From Vibrio litoralis DSM 17657 (GTDB lineage Bacteria > Pseudomonadota > Gammaproteobacteria > Enterobacterales > Vibrionaceae): 64,000 nucleotides of DNA. The stretch covers positions 124,001 to 188,000 of the forward strand of contig NZ_KE384566.1 of NCBI RefSeq assembly GCF_000426765.1, read 5' to 3'. The position numbers and the translations under genes are program-made. This document shows, piece by piece, positions 46,632-56,357 of the stretch (the first letter of the stretch is position 1; every line of letters begins with the position of its first letter). The notes under the pieces are model-generated. The model was not told where the DNA came from and did not search any database. It saw only the letters and a program-made list of their open reading frames with translations.

Positions 46632-46726
46632 TGGACAATTTATAATGCTTCGCATGAGAAAAATTAATGCGTAATAATGTTGTTAAAACAATGCTGTCAT
46701 TTGACTACTAAATAAAGGTTTGATTT

Positions 46727-47680
46727 ATGGCTAGACGTTTACCCCCTTTGAATTCATTACGAGTGTTTGAAGCAGCCGCTCGATACTTGAGCTTTACTCG
46801 TGCGGCAGAAGAACTTTTTGTTACACAAGCGGCGGTCAGTCACCAAGTAAAAGCATTAGAAGAGTTTTTAGGTATCAAGTTATTTCGACGTCGTAATCGC
46901 TCTTTATTGCTGACAGAAGAAGGGCAGAGCTACTTTTTAGATATCAAAGATATTTTTACTTCGATTTCTGATGCCACCGATAAGGTGTTAGAGCGTAGTG
47001 AAAAAGGGGCGCTAACCATTAGTTTAACCCCAAGTTTTGCCATTCAATGGTTAGTTCCACGTTTGGCGGACTTTAACGCTCAAGAGCCCGATATCGATGT
47101 GCGCATCAAAGCGGTCGATATGGATGAAGGATTGCTTTCTGACGATGTTGATGTGGCGATCTATTATGGCCGTGGTAATTGGCCGGGTGTACGTGCGGAT
47201 AAGCTGTATTTAGAATGTTTGATCCCAGTTTGCTCACCCCAACTACTACTCGGTAGTAAGCCATTAAATTGTTTAGCTGACATAAAAAATCATACGTTGC
47301 TGCATGATAGTTCGCGTAAGTACTGGAAGCAGTTTACCAAAGAGCATGATATTGAAGGGGTTAACGTTAATCACGGTCCAATATTCAGTCACTCAACCAT
47401 GGTGATCCAAGCGGCAATGCATGGCCAAGGCATCGCGCTAGTGAATAATGTGCTTGCCCAACCTGATTTAGATTCTGGCCGTTTAGTGCAGCCATTTGAT
47501 GAAGTTCTGATCAGTAAAAATGCTTTCTATGTAGTGTGTGATACTAAGCAAGCTGATGTTGGGCGCGTAGCAACGTTCCGAGATTGGATGCTTAGCAAAG
47601 CGGCCAGTGAGCAAGACCAACTACTCGATGAAATCGGCGAAGAAATTGGCACTGTCAGTGATACTGAGGAGAAAGTATGA
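46727..47680 (+). CDS. gcvA: LysR-type regulator GcvA
   Basis: A 317-residue LysR regulator of the glycine cleavage operon and of gcvB. The N-terminal winged helix (LPPLNSLRVFEAAARYLSFTRAAEELFVTQAAVSHQVKALEEFLGIKLFRR) is nearly that of E. coli GcvA, and the effector domain follows (SLTPSFAIQWLVPRLADF, HGQGIALVNNVLA). It has a C-terminal extension of about 15 acidic residues. Its stop overlaps the next start (ATGA). Context with gcvB upstream and ygdD-rlmM downstream supports the name. Confidence 0.95.
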   Translation: MARRLPPLNSLRVFEAAARYLSFTRAAEELFVTQAAVSHQVKALEEFLGIKLFRRRNRSLLLTEEGQSYFLDIKDIFTSISDATDKVLERSEKGALTISLTPSFAIQWLVPRLADFNAQEPDIDVRIKAVDMDEGLLSDDVDVAIYYGRGNWPGVRADKLYLECLIPVCSPQLLLGSKPLNCLADIKNHTLLHDSSRKYWKQFTKEHDIEGVNVNHGPIFSHSTMVIQAAMHGQGIALVNNVLAQPDLDSGRLVQPFDEVLISKNAFYVVCDTKQADVGRVATFRDWMLSKAASEQDQLLDEIGEEIGTVSDTEEKV

Positions 47681-48321
47681 GTCTAGAGTCACAACTACAT
47701 AAAATCATGATTGATGGTGATGACAAGGCGGCAGTGACAGTATTACTTGCCCATGGTGCTGGCGCAGGAATGGATCATGAGTTTATGGCTGACATGGCCG
47801 AAAAGTTAGCGGCTCATGGAGTGCGGGTAGTACGATTTAATTTCCCTTATATGGTAACTCGCGCACAAGATGGTAAAAAAAGACCGCCCGATCGTGCGCC
47901 CAAACTATTGGCGGATTTTGAAGAACAAATTAATAATTTTCACCGCGAAGGGCAGCATTTATTTCTTGCAGGTAAATCGATGGGGGGGCGCATGGCCAGC
48001 CATTTATCGGAACATCCATTAGTGACCGGAGTGATGTGTTTAGGATTTCCTTTTCATCCGCCGGGTAAGCCTGAAAACTATAAAGGCGAACATTTAGTGA
48101 ATATCACTAAACCGACGTTAATTTTACAAGGTGAGCGCGATACTTTTGGCACTAAAGAGGAGTGTCAGTCATTTGCTTTTTCTGATGCCATTCATGTCGA
48201 CTTCATTCCTGATGGCGATCATAGCTTAAAGCCTAGAGTAAAATCCGGTTTTACTGAGCAAGGTAATCGAGCATTGGCGGTTAGCAAAATGATGGCCTTT
48301 ATTGAAGATTATACTCAGTGA
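47677..48321 (+). CDS. Alpha/beta hydrolase, KANL3/Tex30-like
   Basis: A 214-residue alpha/beta hydrolase. The nucleophile elbow is GKSMGG (Ser about 106), with an LAHGAGAGMDHEFM oxyanion-type loop near the start and ILQGERDTFGT and GDHSLKP carrying the likely Asp and His. The substrate is unknown. It overlaps gcvA by 4 bases and lies 15 bp before ygdD, so it forms part of a gcvA transcript. In E. coli there is no such gene between gcvA and ygdD. Confidence 0.82.
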   Translation: MSLESQLHKIMIDGDDKAAVTVLLAHGAGAGMDHEFMADMAEKLAAHGVRVVRFNFPYMVTRAQDGKKRPPDRAPKLLADFEEQINNFHREGQHLFLAGKSMGGRMASHLSEHPLVTGVMCLGFPFHPPGKPENYKGEHLVNITKPTLILQGERDTFGTKEECQSFAFSDAIHVDFIPDGDHSLKPRVKSGFTEQGNRALAVSKMMAFIEDYTQ

Positions 48322-48336
48322 TATAGGAGAAAAATC

Positions 48337-48780
48337 ATGTCTATTTCAAAATGCAGAGGTCAGAAGATTCTCGCTTTTGCAGGGTTTTCTGGGTTAGTTA
48401 CCGTAGCGCTCGGTGCCTTTGCCGCTCATGGTTTATCACACCATTTACCTGAGTATTTACTTGGTGTGTTTAAAACTGGAGTACAATATCAAGCGTGGCA
48501 TACTTTTGCGCTGTTGGTCTGTGGGATAATGTTGATGATCACTGCACCGAATTCTACTTCTCAATCAGCCGAATACTCAGAGAAAGGGCGTAAAGGTGTG
48601 GCATATGCTGGTATTTGCTTTATCATCGGCATCCTTTGTTTTAGTGGCAGCTTATATGCGCTGGCTTTAACAGGAATAAAATGGTTTGGCCCAATTACCC
48701 CATTAGGCGGTGTTTTTTTTATGTTGGGCTGGATTATCTTTGCTCTATCCGTTTTACGATTAAATAAGGTGACACTGTGA
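48337..48780 (+). CDS. ygdD: DUF423 family inner-membrane protein
   Basis: A 147-residue protein with four helices: [63 protein letters not shown], and [19 protein letters not shown]. It matches E. coli YgdD, including [17 protein letters not shown] and the ITPLGG segment. The function is unknown. Lies between the hydrolase and rlmM, overlapping rlmM by 4 bases. Confidence 0.9.
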   Translation: MSISKCRGQKILAFAGFSGLVTVALGAFAAHGLSHHLPEYLLGVFKTGVQYQAWHTFALLVCGIMLMITAPNSTSQSAEYSEKGRKGVAYAGICFIIGILCFSGSLYALALTGIKWFGPITPLGGVFFMLGWIIFALSVLRLNKVTL

Positions 48781-49868
48781 AACACGTTTTACTTTACTGC
48801 CGTTCTGGTTTTGAAAAAGAATGCGCAGGAGAAATCCAAGATAAAGCCAATAACTTAGAGATTTTTGGTTTTCCCCGTGTGAAAAAACAATCGGGTTACG
48901 TGCTTTTTGAGTGTTACCAAGAAGGTGATGCGGATAAGCTGATCAAACTTCTCGACTTTAAAGCGTTGATCTTTGCTCGCCAGATGATTGCGGTGGCTGA
49001 TGCATTAACCGATTTACCGACAGAAGATCGTATTTCGCCAATTTTAGCGGCGATTGAAGCGCAGGAAAAATTCCCAACCTGCGGCGATATTCGTGTTGAA
49101 ACGCCAGATACTAACGAAGCTAAAGAGTTACTAAAATTCTGCCGTAAGTTTACGGTACCTATGCGTAGTGCGATGCGTGGTAAAGGCTTCTTGTTTGCTA
49201 AAGATAATGCCAAAAAGCCAGTGTTACATGTGTGTTTTGTCGCGCCGGGGCATTGCTATGTCGGTTACTCATTATCCCAAAACAACTCGCAGTTCTTTAT
49301 GGGGATCCCACGTTTAAAATTCCCATCTGATGCGCCAAGTCGCTCAACGTTGAAACTGGAAGAAGCGTTTCATGTTTTCATTCCTAAAGAAGAGTGGGAT
49401 ACACGCTTAGCACCAGGTATGTGGGCGGTTGATTTAGGCGCTTGCCCGGGCGGTTGGACGTATCAATTAGTTAAACGTTCTATGTTTGTTCACGCGGTGG
49501 ATAATGGTGCAATGGCGCAAAGCTTGATGGATACTGGTCAGGTTAAATACCACGCAGCAGATGGCTTTAAATTTGAGCCTGCTAAGAAGAATGTCACTTG
49601 GTTAGTGTGTGATATGATTGAGAAACCATCTCGCGTTGCTCAACTAATGGGTGAATGGTTAATCCGTGGTCTAGCTAAAGAAGCGATCTTTAACTTAAAA
49701 CTGCCGATGAAAGGCCGTTACGATGAAGTATTGGAAGACATTGAAAACTTGAAGATCTTCTTTAAAGAAAACGATGTACCTTTCAAGCTACAAGCGAAGC
49801 ATTTGTATCATGACCGTGAAGAAATCACCGTACATGTGCAGATCTTGAAGAATATTTCGCCATATTAA
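48777..49868 (+). CDS. rlmM: 23S rRNA 2'-O-ribose C2498 methyltransferase
   Basis: A 363-residue Rossmann methyltransferase (YgdE) modifying C2498 of 23S rRNA with S-adenosylmethionine. It has an N-terminal THUMP-like part, then the catalytic domain: [20 protein letters not shown] (SAM site), [23 protein letters not shown] and [14 protein letters not shown] carrying the conserved Lys. The GTG start overlaps the ygdD stop (GTGA). Final gene of gcvA-hydrolase-ygdD-rlmM; a terminator follows. Confidence 0.96.
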   Translation: MKHVLLYCRSGFEKECAGEIQDKANNLEIFGFPRVKKQSGYVLFECYQEGDADKLIKLLDFKALIFARQMIAVADALTDLPTEDRISPILAAIEAQEKFPTCGDIRVETPDTNEAKELLKFCRKFTVPMRSAMRGKGFLFAKDNAKKPVLHVCFVAPGHCYVGYSLSQNNSQFFMGIPRLKFPSDAPSRSTLKLEEAFHVFIPKEEWDTRLAPGMWAVDLGACPGGWTYQLVKRSMFVHAVDNGAMAQSLMDTGQVKYHAADGFKFEPAKKNVTWLVCDMIEKPSRVAQLMGEWLIRGLAKEAIFNLKLPMKGRYDEVLEDIENLKIFFKENDVPFKLQAKHLYHDREEITVHVQILKNISPY

Positions 49869-49923
49869 AAGCAGGGCGCTTCGCTCCGAGTGACGTGTTC
49901 GCTGCGCTACGAGAAAAAGCAAA

Positions 49924-49960
49924 AGCTGAGAGAATAATATGTTCTCTCGGCTTTTTTTTT
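49924..49960 (+). terminator. Terminator of rlmM
   Basis: AGCTGAGAGAA pairs with TTCTCTCGGCT (one G-U), followed by at least eight T. Confidence 0.9.
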
Positions 49961-49981
49961 GCTCAAATTTAATAAAATACT

Positions 49982-50035
49982 CTCGAAACTCGAAACTCGA
50001 AACTCGAAACTCGAAACCAGGAACTAGGAACCTAG
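49982..50035. repeat. Mixed heptamer array (CTCGAAA, CCAGGAA, CTAGGAA) at the xni 3' end
   Basis: Five perfect CTCGAAA units (49982-50016) continue in register into CCAGGAA and CTAGGAA, ending CCTAG. The array therefore links the CTCGAAA and CCAGGAA types in one repeat family. The TAG stop of xni (minus strand, 50024-50026) lies inside the CTAGGAA unit. Confidence 0.93.
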
Positions 50036-50794
50036 ATATCTCACATCCTGCAAATTAAACCCTAGCTTCATATCCGTCTGTAACGCTGCAATTTTTTTGC
50101 AGGTGCGTGCTAATTCAATATGCTCATCAAACTTTTTACGATATTTAGGCACTAAGTCTTCTGCGGCATAAGCCGTTTCTATATCGCCATATTGCCGCAA
50201 TATTTCTTTCGCTGCTTTCGGTCCAATACCAGGAATACCGGGAACCTTGCTTGAGCTAATTCCAACTAATCCCCAGTAATCGTCAAGTTGTTCTGGTTTG
50301 ACGCCAAATTCTTGCTCGATAAATGGTGCATCTAGCCAGCGATGTTGGAAATAATCGCGAATCTGAATATTGGGTGAGAGTAGTTGGCAGTAGCCTTTAT
50401 CGGTTGAGATGATGGTGGCTTTCTCGCCTGCCGATGCGACCTTGTATGCAAGTGTTGCCACTAAGTCATCAGCTTCATCGCCATCGGAAAGTAATGAATC
50501 TATGCCAAGCTCCCACCAAGCTGATTGGATCTTTTCTAAGCCAGTAAGAAGCGGTGCGGGCATGGGTTTACGGTCTTCTTTATAGCTAGGTAGAACTTGT
50601 GCTCGCCAACCTCGGTCTTGCAGATGATGATCAAATACCGCAATGATATGAGTCGGTTGTGATTCAGCCAGAATCTTATTGATGGTTCGGCTGGTGGTAG
50701 TGATGGTACGGTCAATGTCGTTGGCATCAGGTTGCGCGGAGTGCACTCGACGGATCAGGTTGAGGGCATCGATGATCACCAAGTGAATTGACAT
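50024..50794 (-). CDS. xni: Flap endonuclease Xni (ExoIX)
   Basis: A 256-residue protein of the FEN/5'-3' exonuclease family, acting on flapped DNA. Seen: HLVIIDALNLIRRVH, the EADDLVATLAYKV metal-site segment, STDKGYCQLLSPNIQIRDYF, and the helix-hairpin-helix GISSSKVPGIPGIGPKAAKEIL. The ATG at 50794 (MSIHLVIIDA) is preferred to one 5 codons upstream. The last residues, LGS and stop, come from a heptamer array, so the natural C-terminus seems to have been replaced. A terminator for ppnN lies just upstream. Confidence 0.94.
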   Translation of the reverse strand: MSIHLVIIDALNLIRRVHSAQPDANDIDRTITTTSRTINKILAESQPTHIIAVFDHHLQDRGWRAQVLPSYKEDRKPMPAPLLTGLEKIQSAWWELGIDSLLSDGDEADDLVATLAYKVASAGEKATIISTDKGYCQLLSPNIQIRDYFQHRWLDAPFIEQEFGVKPEQLDDYWGLVGISSSKVPGIPGIGPKAAKEILRQYGDIETAYAAEDLVPKYRKKFDEHIELARTCKKIAALQTDMKLGFNLQDVRYLGS

Positions 50795-50817
50795 AACTTC
50801 TCCTAACACAGAATAAA

Positions 50818-50850
50818 AATGGCTTTGATCTATAAAAAATCAAAGCCATT
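50818..50850 (-). terminator. Terminator of ppnN
   Basis: On the minus strand AATGGCTTTGAT pairs with ATCAAAGCCATT, followed by TTTATTC. Confidence 0.85.
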
Positions 50851-50889
50851 GTAGCAAATTCAGCGAGTTGTAGAGTTGAATTTTATTGA

Positions 50890-52245
50890 TTAACGAGCAA
50901 CACGGTAACAAGGAATGTATTCAGAGCCCGGTAGTTTCATTCGTTTCTGCTCAACAAAGTCATTCAATAAGGTATCCATTTTTTCCATCAAGTTACGGTC
51001 ACCATCAATGATGAATGGGCCGTGTTTTTTAATTTCACGAATGCCTTCCGATTTTACGTTACCCGCAACAATACCAGAGAAAGCTTTACGTAAGTTGGCA
51101 GCCAGCTTTTCTGGTGGTTGCTCTAGGTGTAGATCAAGCGCTGACATTGATTCATGTGTGGGTTCAAATGGCGCTTGGAAGTCTGGTGCGATATGTAGTG
51201 ACCAGTTGAAGCTATAGGCATCTTCATGAGACTTACGGTGCTCTTTCACTTTCGGCATAGCTTCTTTCATGATTCGCGCAGCTTTAGCGGGATCGCCAAT
51301 CACGATTTGATAATGCTTTTGAGCTTCAGGGCCGAGCGTATCATGAATAAATTGATCAATAGAACGGAAGTAAGCTTCACTTTCTTTTGGTCCAGTAAGC
51401 ACAAGTGGTAAAGGTTGATCAGCATTATCTGGGTGCATCAATATGCCGAGAATATACAGCAATTCTTCAGCGGTTCCCGGGCCACCTGGGAAAATGATAA
51501 TCCCGTGGCCTAAACGAACAAAGCCTTCTAAACGCTTTTCGATATCCGGCATGATGATCAGTTCGTTGACGATTGGATTCGGTGGCTCTGCCGCAATAAT
51601 TGAGGGCTCAGTTAAGCCTATATAACGTTGGTTAGAGTAGCGTTGTTTAGCATGTCCAACCGCAGCACCTTTCATTGGCCCTTCCATCGCCCCAGGACCA
51701 CACCCGGTACAAATATTCATTTCACGTAAACCAAGTTCATTACCTACTTCACGAGTATATTGGTACTCAATAGGGTTGATGGAGTGACCACCCCAGCAGA
51801 CAACAAGATTAGGATCGGTGCCGGTTTTCAGTGCTTTAGCATTACGTAAAATGCCGAATACTTGGTTGGTGATTTGCGTGGAATCAGTCAGATGCAGGCG
51901 TTGGCTATCAGCCAAGTGTAAGTGTAAAAAGACAATGTCTCGCAACACCGAGAATAGGTGAGCCTGAATCCCTTTAATGATAGTACCGTCAACGAAAGCG
52001 TGCTCAGGTGGATCGGTCAGTTCGAGTTTAATACCGCGCTCGCGTCGCAGTACTTCAATTTCAAAAGATTCGTTTAATTTTAGTAACTGTTCAGAATCAT
52101 CAGTATGGCTGCCGGAATTTAAGACCGCGAGAGAACAGCTGCGATAGAGTTGGTAGAGATCGCTTGAAGCGGCTTTTTTTAACTTGTTAACTTCTAATTG
52201 AGACAATAAATCTAAACTGCCCATCGGGCTAATTTGCGTAATCAT
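50890..52245 (-). CDS. ppnN: Pyrimidine/purine nucleotide 5'-monophosphate nucleosidase
   Basis: A 451-residue protein (YgdH) that hydrolyses nucleoside monophosphates to base and ribose 5-phosphate; in E. coli it is a ppGpp target. The LOG-family motif [16 protein letters not shown] is in the centre, with [20 protein letters not shown] before it. Length matches E. coli (454). The N- and C-terminal extensions around the LOG domain are the family's regulatory parts. It lies next to xni as in related vibrios. Confidence 0.95.
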   Translation of the reverse strand: MITQISPMGSLDLLSQLEVNKLKKAASSDLYQLYRSCSLAVLNSGSHTDDSEQLLKLNESFEIEVLRRERGIKLELTDPPEHAFVDGTIIKGIQAHLFSVLRDIVFLHLHLADSQRLHLTDSTQITNQVFGILRNAKALKTGTDPNLVVCWGGHSINPIEYQYTREVGNELGLREMNICTGCGPGAMEGPMKGAAVGHAKQRYSNQRYIGLTEPSIIAAEPPNPIVNELIIMPDIEKRLEGFVRLGHGIIIFPGGPGTAEELLYILGILMHPDNADQPLPLVLTGPKESEAYFRSIDQFIHDTLGPEAQKHYQIVIGDPAKAARIMKEAMPKVKEHRKSHEDAYSFNWSLHIAPDFQAPFEPTHESMSALDLHLEQPPEKLAANLRKAFSGIVAGNVKSEGIREIKKHGPFIIDGDRNLMEKMDTLLNDFVEQKRMKLPGSEYIPCYRVAR

Positions 52246-52397
52246 AGAAAGCTCCTTGTCACCGATTATGAATTATGATTTTTTCGGTAGGGGGGCTTTC
52301 ACATTACACAGGTTTGCTTTATTTCGCTATATGCGATGAGTAATATTTATCGATAAGCTCGTGATCTCAGTGATGTTCTTTTAGATTACCAGACAAA

Positions 52398-54683
52398 TTA
52401 ACGCTTTTGGTTACTATCATCGTTACGCAAAATGGCTTTGGCGATTTCATCATGACCACCCGAGGTGTGAATTTTGATGAGTCCTTGCTCTACCGCTTGC
52501 TCACAAGCATGGCGAATATCGTTACCAGCAAAACTGGCGGCTGGCGCATTTTCGATAGCGGTTAAGTGTACCCAATTAGAAGGCTCTTGCGGGGAATAGC
52601 GTTTTTTGATTTTGCGTGCCAGATAAATTGCCATAAATAGAATATCAATCAATTCTTTATCGTTAATAGCGGTATAGGCGCGCGGTAAAAATGGGTATTC
52701 CGCTATGCCCATTCTAAAGTGACGATCTATATTGCGGTTTGGTTCAAATTGGTTAATCCAGTTTTGAATTTTTTCACAGAAATATTCCGGTGTGTTTTGC
52801 GCTTCACCTTTAGGCTCTATGTATAAAAACAACCCATCAGAGAAGTGGTATAGGCGAGCTGGTTTGATGATTAACTCTTTCATGTAGTCACCGAACTGTT
52901 TCTCAACATCGAGACCTGCTTGATAGCCTTGTTTTAAGTATACGTTTCGTAGAAATGGAAAATCGAACATCACAAAGTTTAAGCGGTCACTGAGTGGCTC
53001 ATTGATAAGCTCACCTAGTCGCCATTGTTCAAATACCGCATTACTGCGTTCTAATGATTTTGGTAGTTTGGCATTCAACAGTTTGAGATTCTGTAAGCCG
53101 GATCTTGGGTGGGTATATAAGTCGATGGTTTGAGTTTCAACTTCTTCACGTATTTTTTGATTTAAATAGCCACGGCGGATCACCAAGCATAGCAGCATAA
53201 AGGCCACTATCCCTGTGATAATCGTAGCGCGTTGATATTTGGCATATTGCCTATCGAGGTAAATTAAATCGTCTTCAAGGCCTGCATAATGTAATGACTT
53301 TTCAATGATATCTTTCTGTTTACGAAACACATCTTCGTTAACCGCATTAAATTGATCTTGTTGGTTTTGCCATAGACGCTGATACTGCTGCTGCATAGTC
53401 AAAGCTTGCTGGTAATCTTTATCCTGTTGGTAGGCTTCTGATAGCACTTGGTAAGCTTGCATTTGTAAGTATTTATCTTGTGTGCTTTTGGCAATCTCCA
53501 GTGCTTGAGTGCTACTTGATATGGCAATCTCCATATCATTCTTAGGTAGAGAAATCGCCCCTCTCAATAGGAGCGTTTTGGCCTTTAATTCAGGATAGTT
53601 ACTGTGTTCTACCAACATTTCTGCTTGGTTTAAATAATGTTCAGCATGGGTGATATCAAATAGCTTTAAATAGGTTGTTGATATATCAATTCGTAGCTGT
53701 ATGACCTGTTTAATGTCTCTTTGATTGATTTCATTATCTAACACATTCAAATAATTGACTAAAGCTAAGTTGTATTTTCCTTGCTTAAAGAAAATATCTG
53801 CCATTAATTTTACCGTGTCTGAAAGCGCTACTGAGTGCGGATAGTTATCATAAAAATCAGCCGCTTCTGTGGCATGATCTATTGCTTTGTCAAACACTTG
53901 TCGAGTATAGAAGAGTTGTGCGAGCAAAAGGTTGGTTCGAGCTAATTCAACGCTATCACTTTCTTCAACGGCCAACCAGTAGGCGGTGAGTAGTTCAGTT
54001 AAGGATTGATCATATTGGTCTTTTGATAAGTAATGTCGGCCTAAACGCAGATGATAGTCGATAGTCAAAGGGACAGACTTTCCACTCGCTAAATAATTAT
54101 GAGCCAGCTGGAAAGCGGTTGTTGCTTTGATTTGATTTCCTATGTAGCTATTTATTTCAGCTTCTAACATGTTGATTTTATACAAGGTTTCTTGCTGCCA
54201 ATTTTTATTGGTCGTCTCCTTTTTTACTTGCACCGTAATTTCATCAATATGCTTTTGAACACGTTCGAAATCTTTGGTCCAGTGCCAAAGCAATTGCGTA
54301 TAGGCCAACTCGGTTGTAATTAATGGTTGGATGACTTGATATTTTTTGGCTAAGGCTTCAGCTTCTTTTAAGGTAATAAATGCTAGGTTTTGTTCGCCTA
54401 ATTCGTAGTAGGCACTAGCCATAATTTGTAGCGCTTCAATAGTCGTTGAAGGCGTTCGAATAGTTTTTTCACTTCCTTCTCGCGATAACGTGTAGTCTTG
54501 GTCTTTGGTGGAGACTAATTTGCGAGAAGAAATATATTGCTTGGTGATTTCTAAGGACTGTTCGGGAGTGACGCTAAGCAATTTATGTGCTTCATTGAGA
54601 ACAGGGGATAGATAGACTTTGGCCTGAAGCGCAGAGCTGAATGTCAGCATAAAAGCGATACATATCCAAAGGATCTTTTTCAT
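52398..54683 (-). CDS. TPR membrane protein with degenerate GGDEF-like domain
   Basis: A 761-residue protein. A signal peptide or N-terminal anchor (MKKILWICIAFMLTFSSALQA) is followed by about 430 residues of TPR-like helices in the periplasm (for example AYYELGEQNLAFITLKEAEAL). One membrane helix (ATIITGIVAFMLLCLVIRRGYL) then leads to a cytosolic domain that begins like a GGDEF domain (TIDLYTHPRSGLQNLKLLNAKL) and has LNFVMFDFPF. Where the GGDEF active-site motif should be there is LYHFSDGLFLYIE, so diguanylate cyclase activity is unlikely; it may be a sensor. The start at 54683 is chosen because the upstream frame enters repeat sequence. Confidence 0.78.
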   Translation of the reverse strand: MKKILWICIAFMLTFSSALQAKVYLSPVLNEAHKLLSVTPEQSLEITKQYISSRKLVSTKDQDYTLSREGSEKTIRTPSTTIEALQIMASAYYELGEQNLAFITLKEAEALAKKYQVIQPLITTELAYTQLLWHWTKDFERVQKHIDEITVQVKKETTNKNWQQETLYKINMLEAEINSYIGNQIKATTAFQLAHNYLASGKSVPLTIDYHLRLGRHYLSKDQYDQSLTELLTAYWLAVEESDSVELARTNLLLAQLFYTRQVFDKAIDHATEAADFYDNYPHSVALSDTVKLMADIFFKQGKYNLALVNYLNVLDNEINQRDIKQVIQLRIDISTTYLKLFDITHAEHYLNQAEMLVEHSNYPELKAKTLLLRGAISLPKNDMEIAISSSTQALEIAKSTQDKYLQMQAYQVLSEAYQQDKDYQQALTMQQQYQRLWQNQQDQFNAVNEDVFRKQKDIIEKSLHYAGLEDDLIYLDRQYAKYQRATIITGIVAFMLLCLVIRRGYLNQKIREEVETQTIDLYTHPRSGLQNLKLLNAKLPKSLERSNAVFEQWRLGELINEPLSDRLNFVMFDFPFLRNVYLKQGYQAGLDVEKQFGDYMKELIIKPARLYHFSDGLFLYIEPKGEAQNTPEYFCEKIQNWINQFEPNRNIDRHFRMGIAEYPFLPRAYTAINDKELIDILFMAIYLARKIKKRYSPQEPSNWVHLTAIENAPAASFAGNDIRHACEQAVEQGLIKIHTSGGHDEIAKAILRNDDSNQKR

Positions 54684-54720
54684 AGTTACGTTATCTCTAA
54701 GAAGCGGTACGGAGTGAATG

Positions 54721-54778
54721 ACACCCAAGTCACCTAAAGTGCTCTCAATTCGGCATTTTTAGGTTACTTGAGTTTGAA
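54721..54778. repeat. Short remnant with 267-bp-element-like ends
   Basis: ACACCCAAGTCACCTAAAG on the left and TTTTAGGTTACTTGAGTTT on the right form an inverted pair around 20 bases, resembling the termini of the 267-bp elements. It lies upstream of the TPR gene, between it and queF. Confidence 0.5.
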
Positions 54779-54858
54779 TAGCTTAGCATTATTGCGACAA
54801 GTTGTTGAGTCGCAAGTGAGAATAAGCCTACATTTTGAGATTATCGCTCGGTGCGAGG

Positions 54859-55728
54859 TTACTGACGCGCCATTCGAGTCATTTGGCTTGGTTTGGTTAG
54901 GTGAGTGGAGCGAAATGGATTGATGTCCAGCCCGCCACGACGGGTATAGCGTGCATAAACACTTAACTTTTCCGGTTGGCAGTATTTCATGATGTCACAA
55001 AAAATACGTTCAACGCATTGTTCATGGAATTCGTTGTGCTCACGGAATGATACTAGGTAGCGTAGTAGAGATTCTTGATTGATTTTATTGCCAGTGTATT
55101 CGATCTCAACACTACCCCAATCAGGTTGATTGGTAATTAAGCAGTTCGATTTCAATAAGTGACTATGTAAGCACTCACTGACTTCTTGAGGGGTGGTAGA
55201 ACCTTCAAGGTAGCTTTCATCAAATTGGTAGTCTGTGATCTCAATATCTTGCTCATCAATACATTGACCTTGCATAGTGGTGATTGGCTGCTGAGTATAG
55301 TGGCTTAGCGGACGTAGTATGACTTCTACCGCTTCTCCTGCGCAATTAGATAAATCTTGAGCGATAATTTGCTCAACTTGCTGCCAAGATTCAAAACGAG
55401 TTTGGTTAAAGCTATTGAGGTAGAGTTTGAAAGATTTAGATTCAATCAAGTTAGGGCTAGTCGGCGGGAGAGTCACATCACCAATTGCTACTTGTGGTAG
55501 ACCCTTGTTGTTTAACCATGAAAGCTCATAAAGCGTCCAAATATCGCCACCGACAAAAGGTAGTGCAGTAGAATCATTTAACCCCAAATCATCGCGATTT
55601 AAGCTACGTGGAACAGGCTGTAAAAGGCTCGCATCATAGTCATGGCTATATTGTGTCGCTTGACCTAATGTTAATCCTTGCAATTCTTTGGCATTAGCAT
55701 ATTTTGTCTGCTTTGATGAGTGGGTCAT
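54859..55728 (-). CDS. queF: NADPH-dependent 7-cyano-7-deazaguanine reductase
   Basis: A 289-residue enzyme reducing preQ0 to preQ1 in queuosine synthesis. It is the long two-domain type: an N-terminal T-fold half with the IYELSWLN-like substrate region, and a C-terminal half with the catalytic Cys in [13 protein letters not shown] (about residue 195), [18 protein letters not shown] and [12 protein letters not shown]. Length agrees with E. coli (282). Divergent from syd, the common Vibrio and enteric neighbour. Confidence 0.97.
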   Translation of the reverse strand: MTHSSKQTKYANAKELQGLTLGQATQYSHDYDASLLQPVPRSLNRDDLGLNDSTALPFVGGDIWTLYELSWLNNKGLPQVAIGDVTLPPTSPNLIESKSFKLYLNSFNQTRFESWQQVEQIIAQDLSNCAGEAVEVILRPLSHYTQQPITTMQGQCIDEQDIEITDYQFDESYLEGSTTPQEVSECLHSHLLKSNCLITNQPDWGSVEIEYTGNKINQESLLRYLVSFREHNEFHEQCVERIFCDIMKYCQPEKLSVYARYTRRGGLDINPFRSTHLTKPSQMTRMARQ

Positions 55729-55799
55729 GATACTTCTCTTATCCGAAATTTGTTTGAATATTACTGAATCAAAAGTTAACTGTCATCAGGGAGTCCTAA

Positions 55800-56345
55800 A
55801 TGAATCACAATATTGCCCAGGCATTAGCGGTTTTAACCACAGAATTTGTGGATAAATGGCAGGAGGCCTATAAAAGCTTTCCTATCGCCAATGAAATGGA
55901 GGGCATTCCTTCACCTTGCGTGCAACGTACTGATGGCCAAAATATTGAATGGCTACCTCAAGAGCGTGATGAATTAGCGGATTTTAGCGATTTAGAACGC
56001 GGTATTGAGCTAATTATTCACCCTGATGTAAAGACTTTTTATGGTTCACAGTATAGCGCCGATCTGACTTTGTCTTGGAAAGGAAAGCCATTTACTCTAC
56101 TGCAAGTATGGAGTGATGAAGACTTTATTCGTCTACAAGAAAATATTTTAGGCCACCTAGTGACGCAGCGGCGCTTAAAATTAAAACCAACCATTTTTAT
56201 TGGTACCACTGATGCTGAGTTGGATGTGATTTCAATCTGCAATATTTCTGGTGAAGTGATTTTAGAGCGATTAGGAACCGATAAGCGTGATGTGTTATCG
56301 CCTAATATCGAGCAGTTTTTATTACAATGCCAAGCAGAAGTGTAG
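55800..56345 (+). CDS. syd: SecY-interacting protein Syd
   Basis: A 181-residue peripheral inner-membrane protein that binds the cytosolic face of SecY and is proposed to check SecYEG assembly. Family segments: ALAVLTTEFVDKWQEAYKSFP, WLPQERDELADFSDLERGIELIIHPDVKTFYGSQYS, LTLSWKGKPFTLLQVWSDEDFIRLQENILGHLV. It lies next to queF as in E. coli. ATG after CAGGGAG. Confidence 0.95.
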   Translation: MNHNIAQALAVLTTEFVDKWQEAYKSFPIANEMEGIPSPCVQRTDGQNIEWLPQERDELADFSDLERGIELIIHPDVKTFYGSQYSADLTLSWKGKPFTLLQVWSDEDFIRLQENILGHLVTQRRLKLKPTIFIGTTDAELDVISICNISGEVILERLGTDKRDVLSPNIEQFLLQCQAEV

Positions 56346-56357
56346 TCGGGGTTTTAA

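Noticed and set aside
46440-46726. A small coding gene between thiI and gcvA
   Set aside because: No open frame with a ribosome site; the strand, terminator and seed fit GcvB instead.
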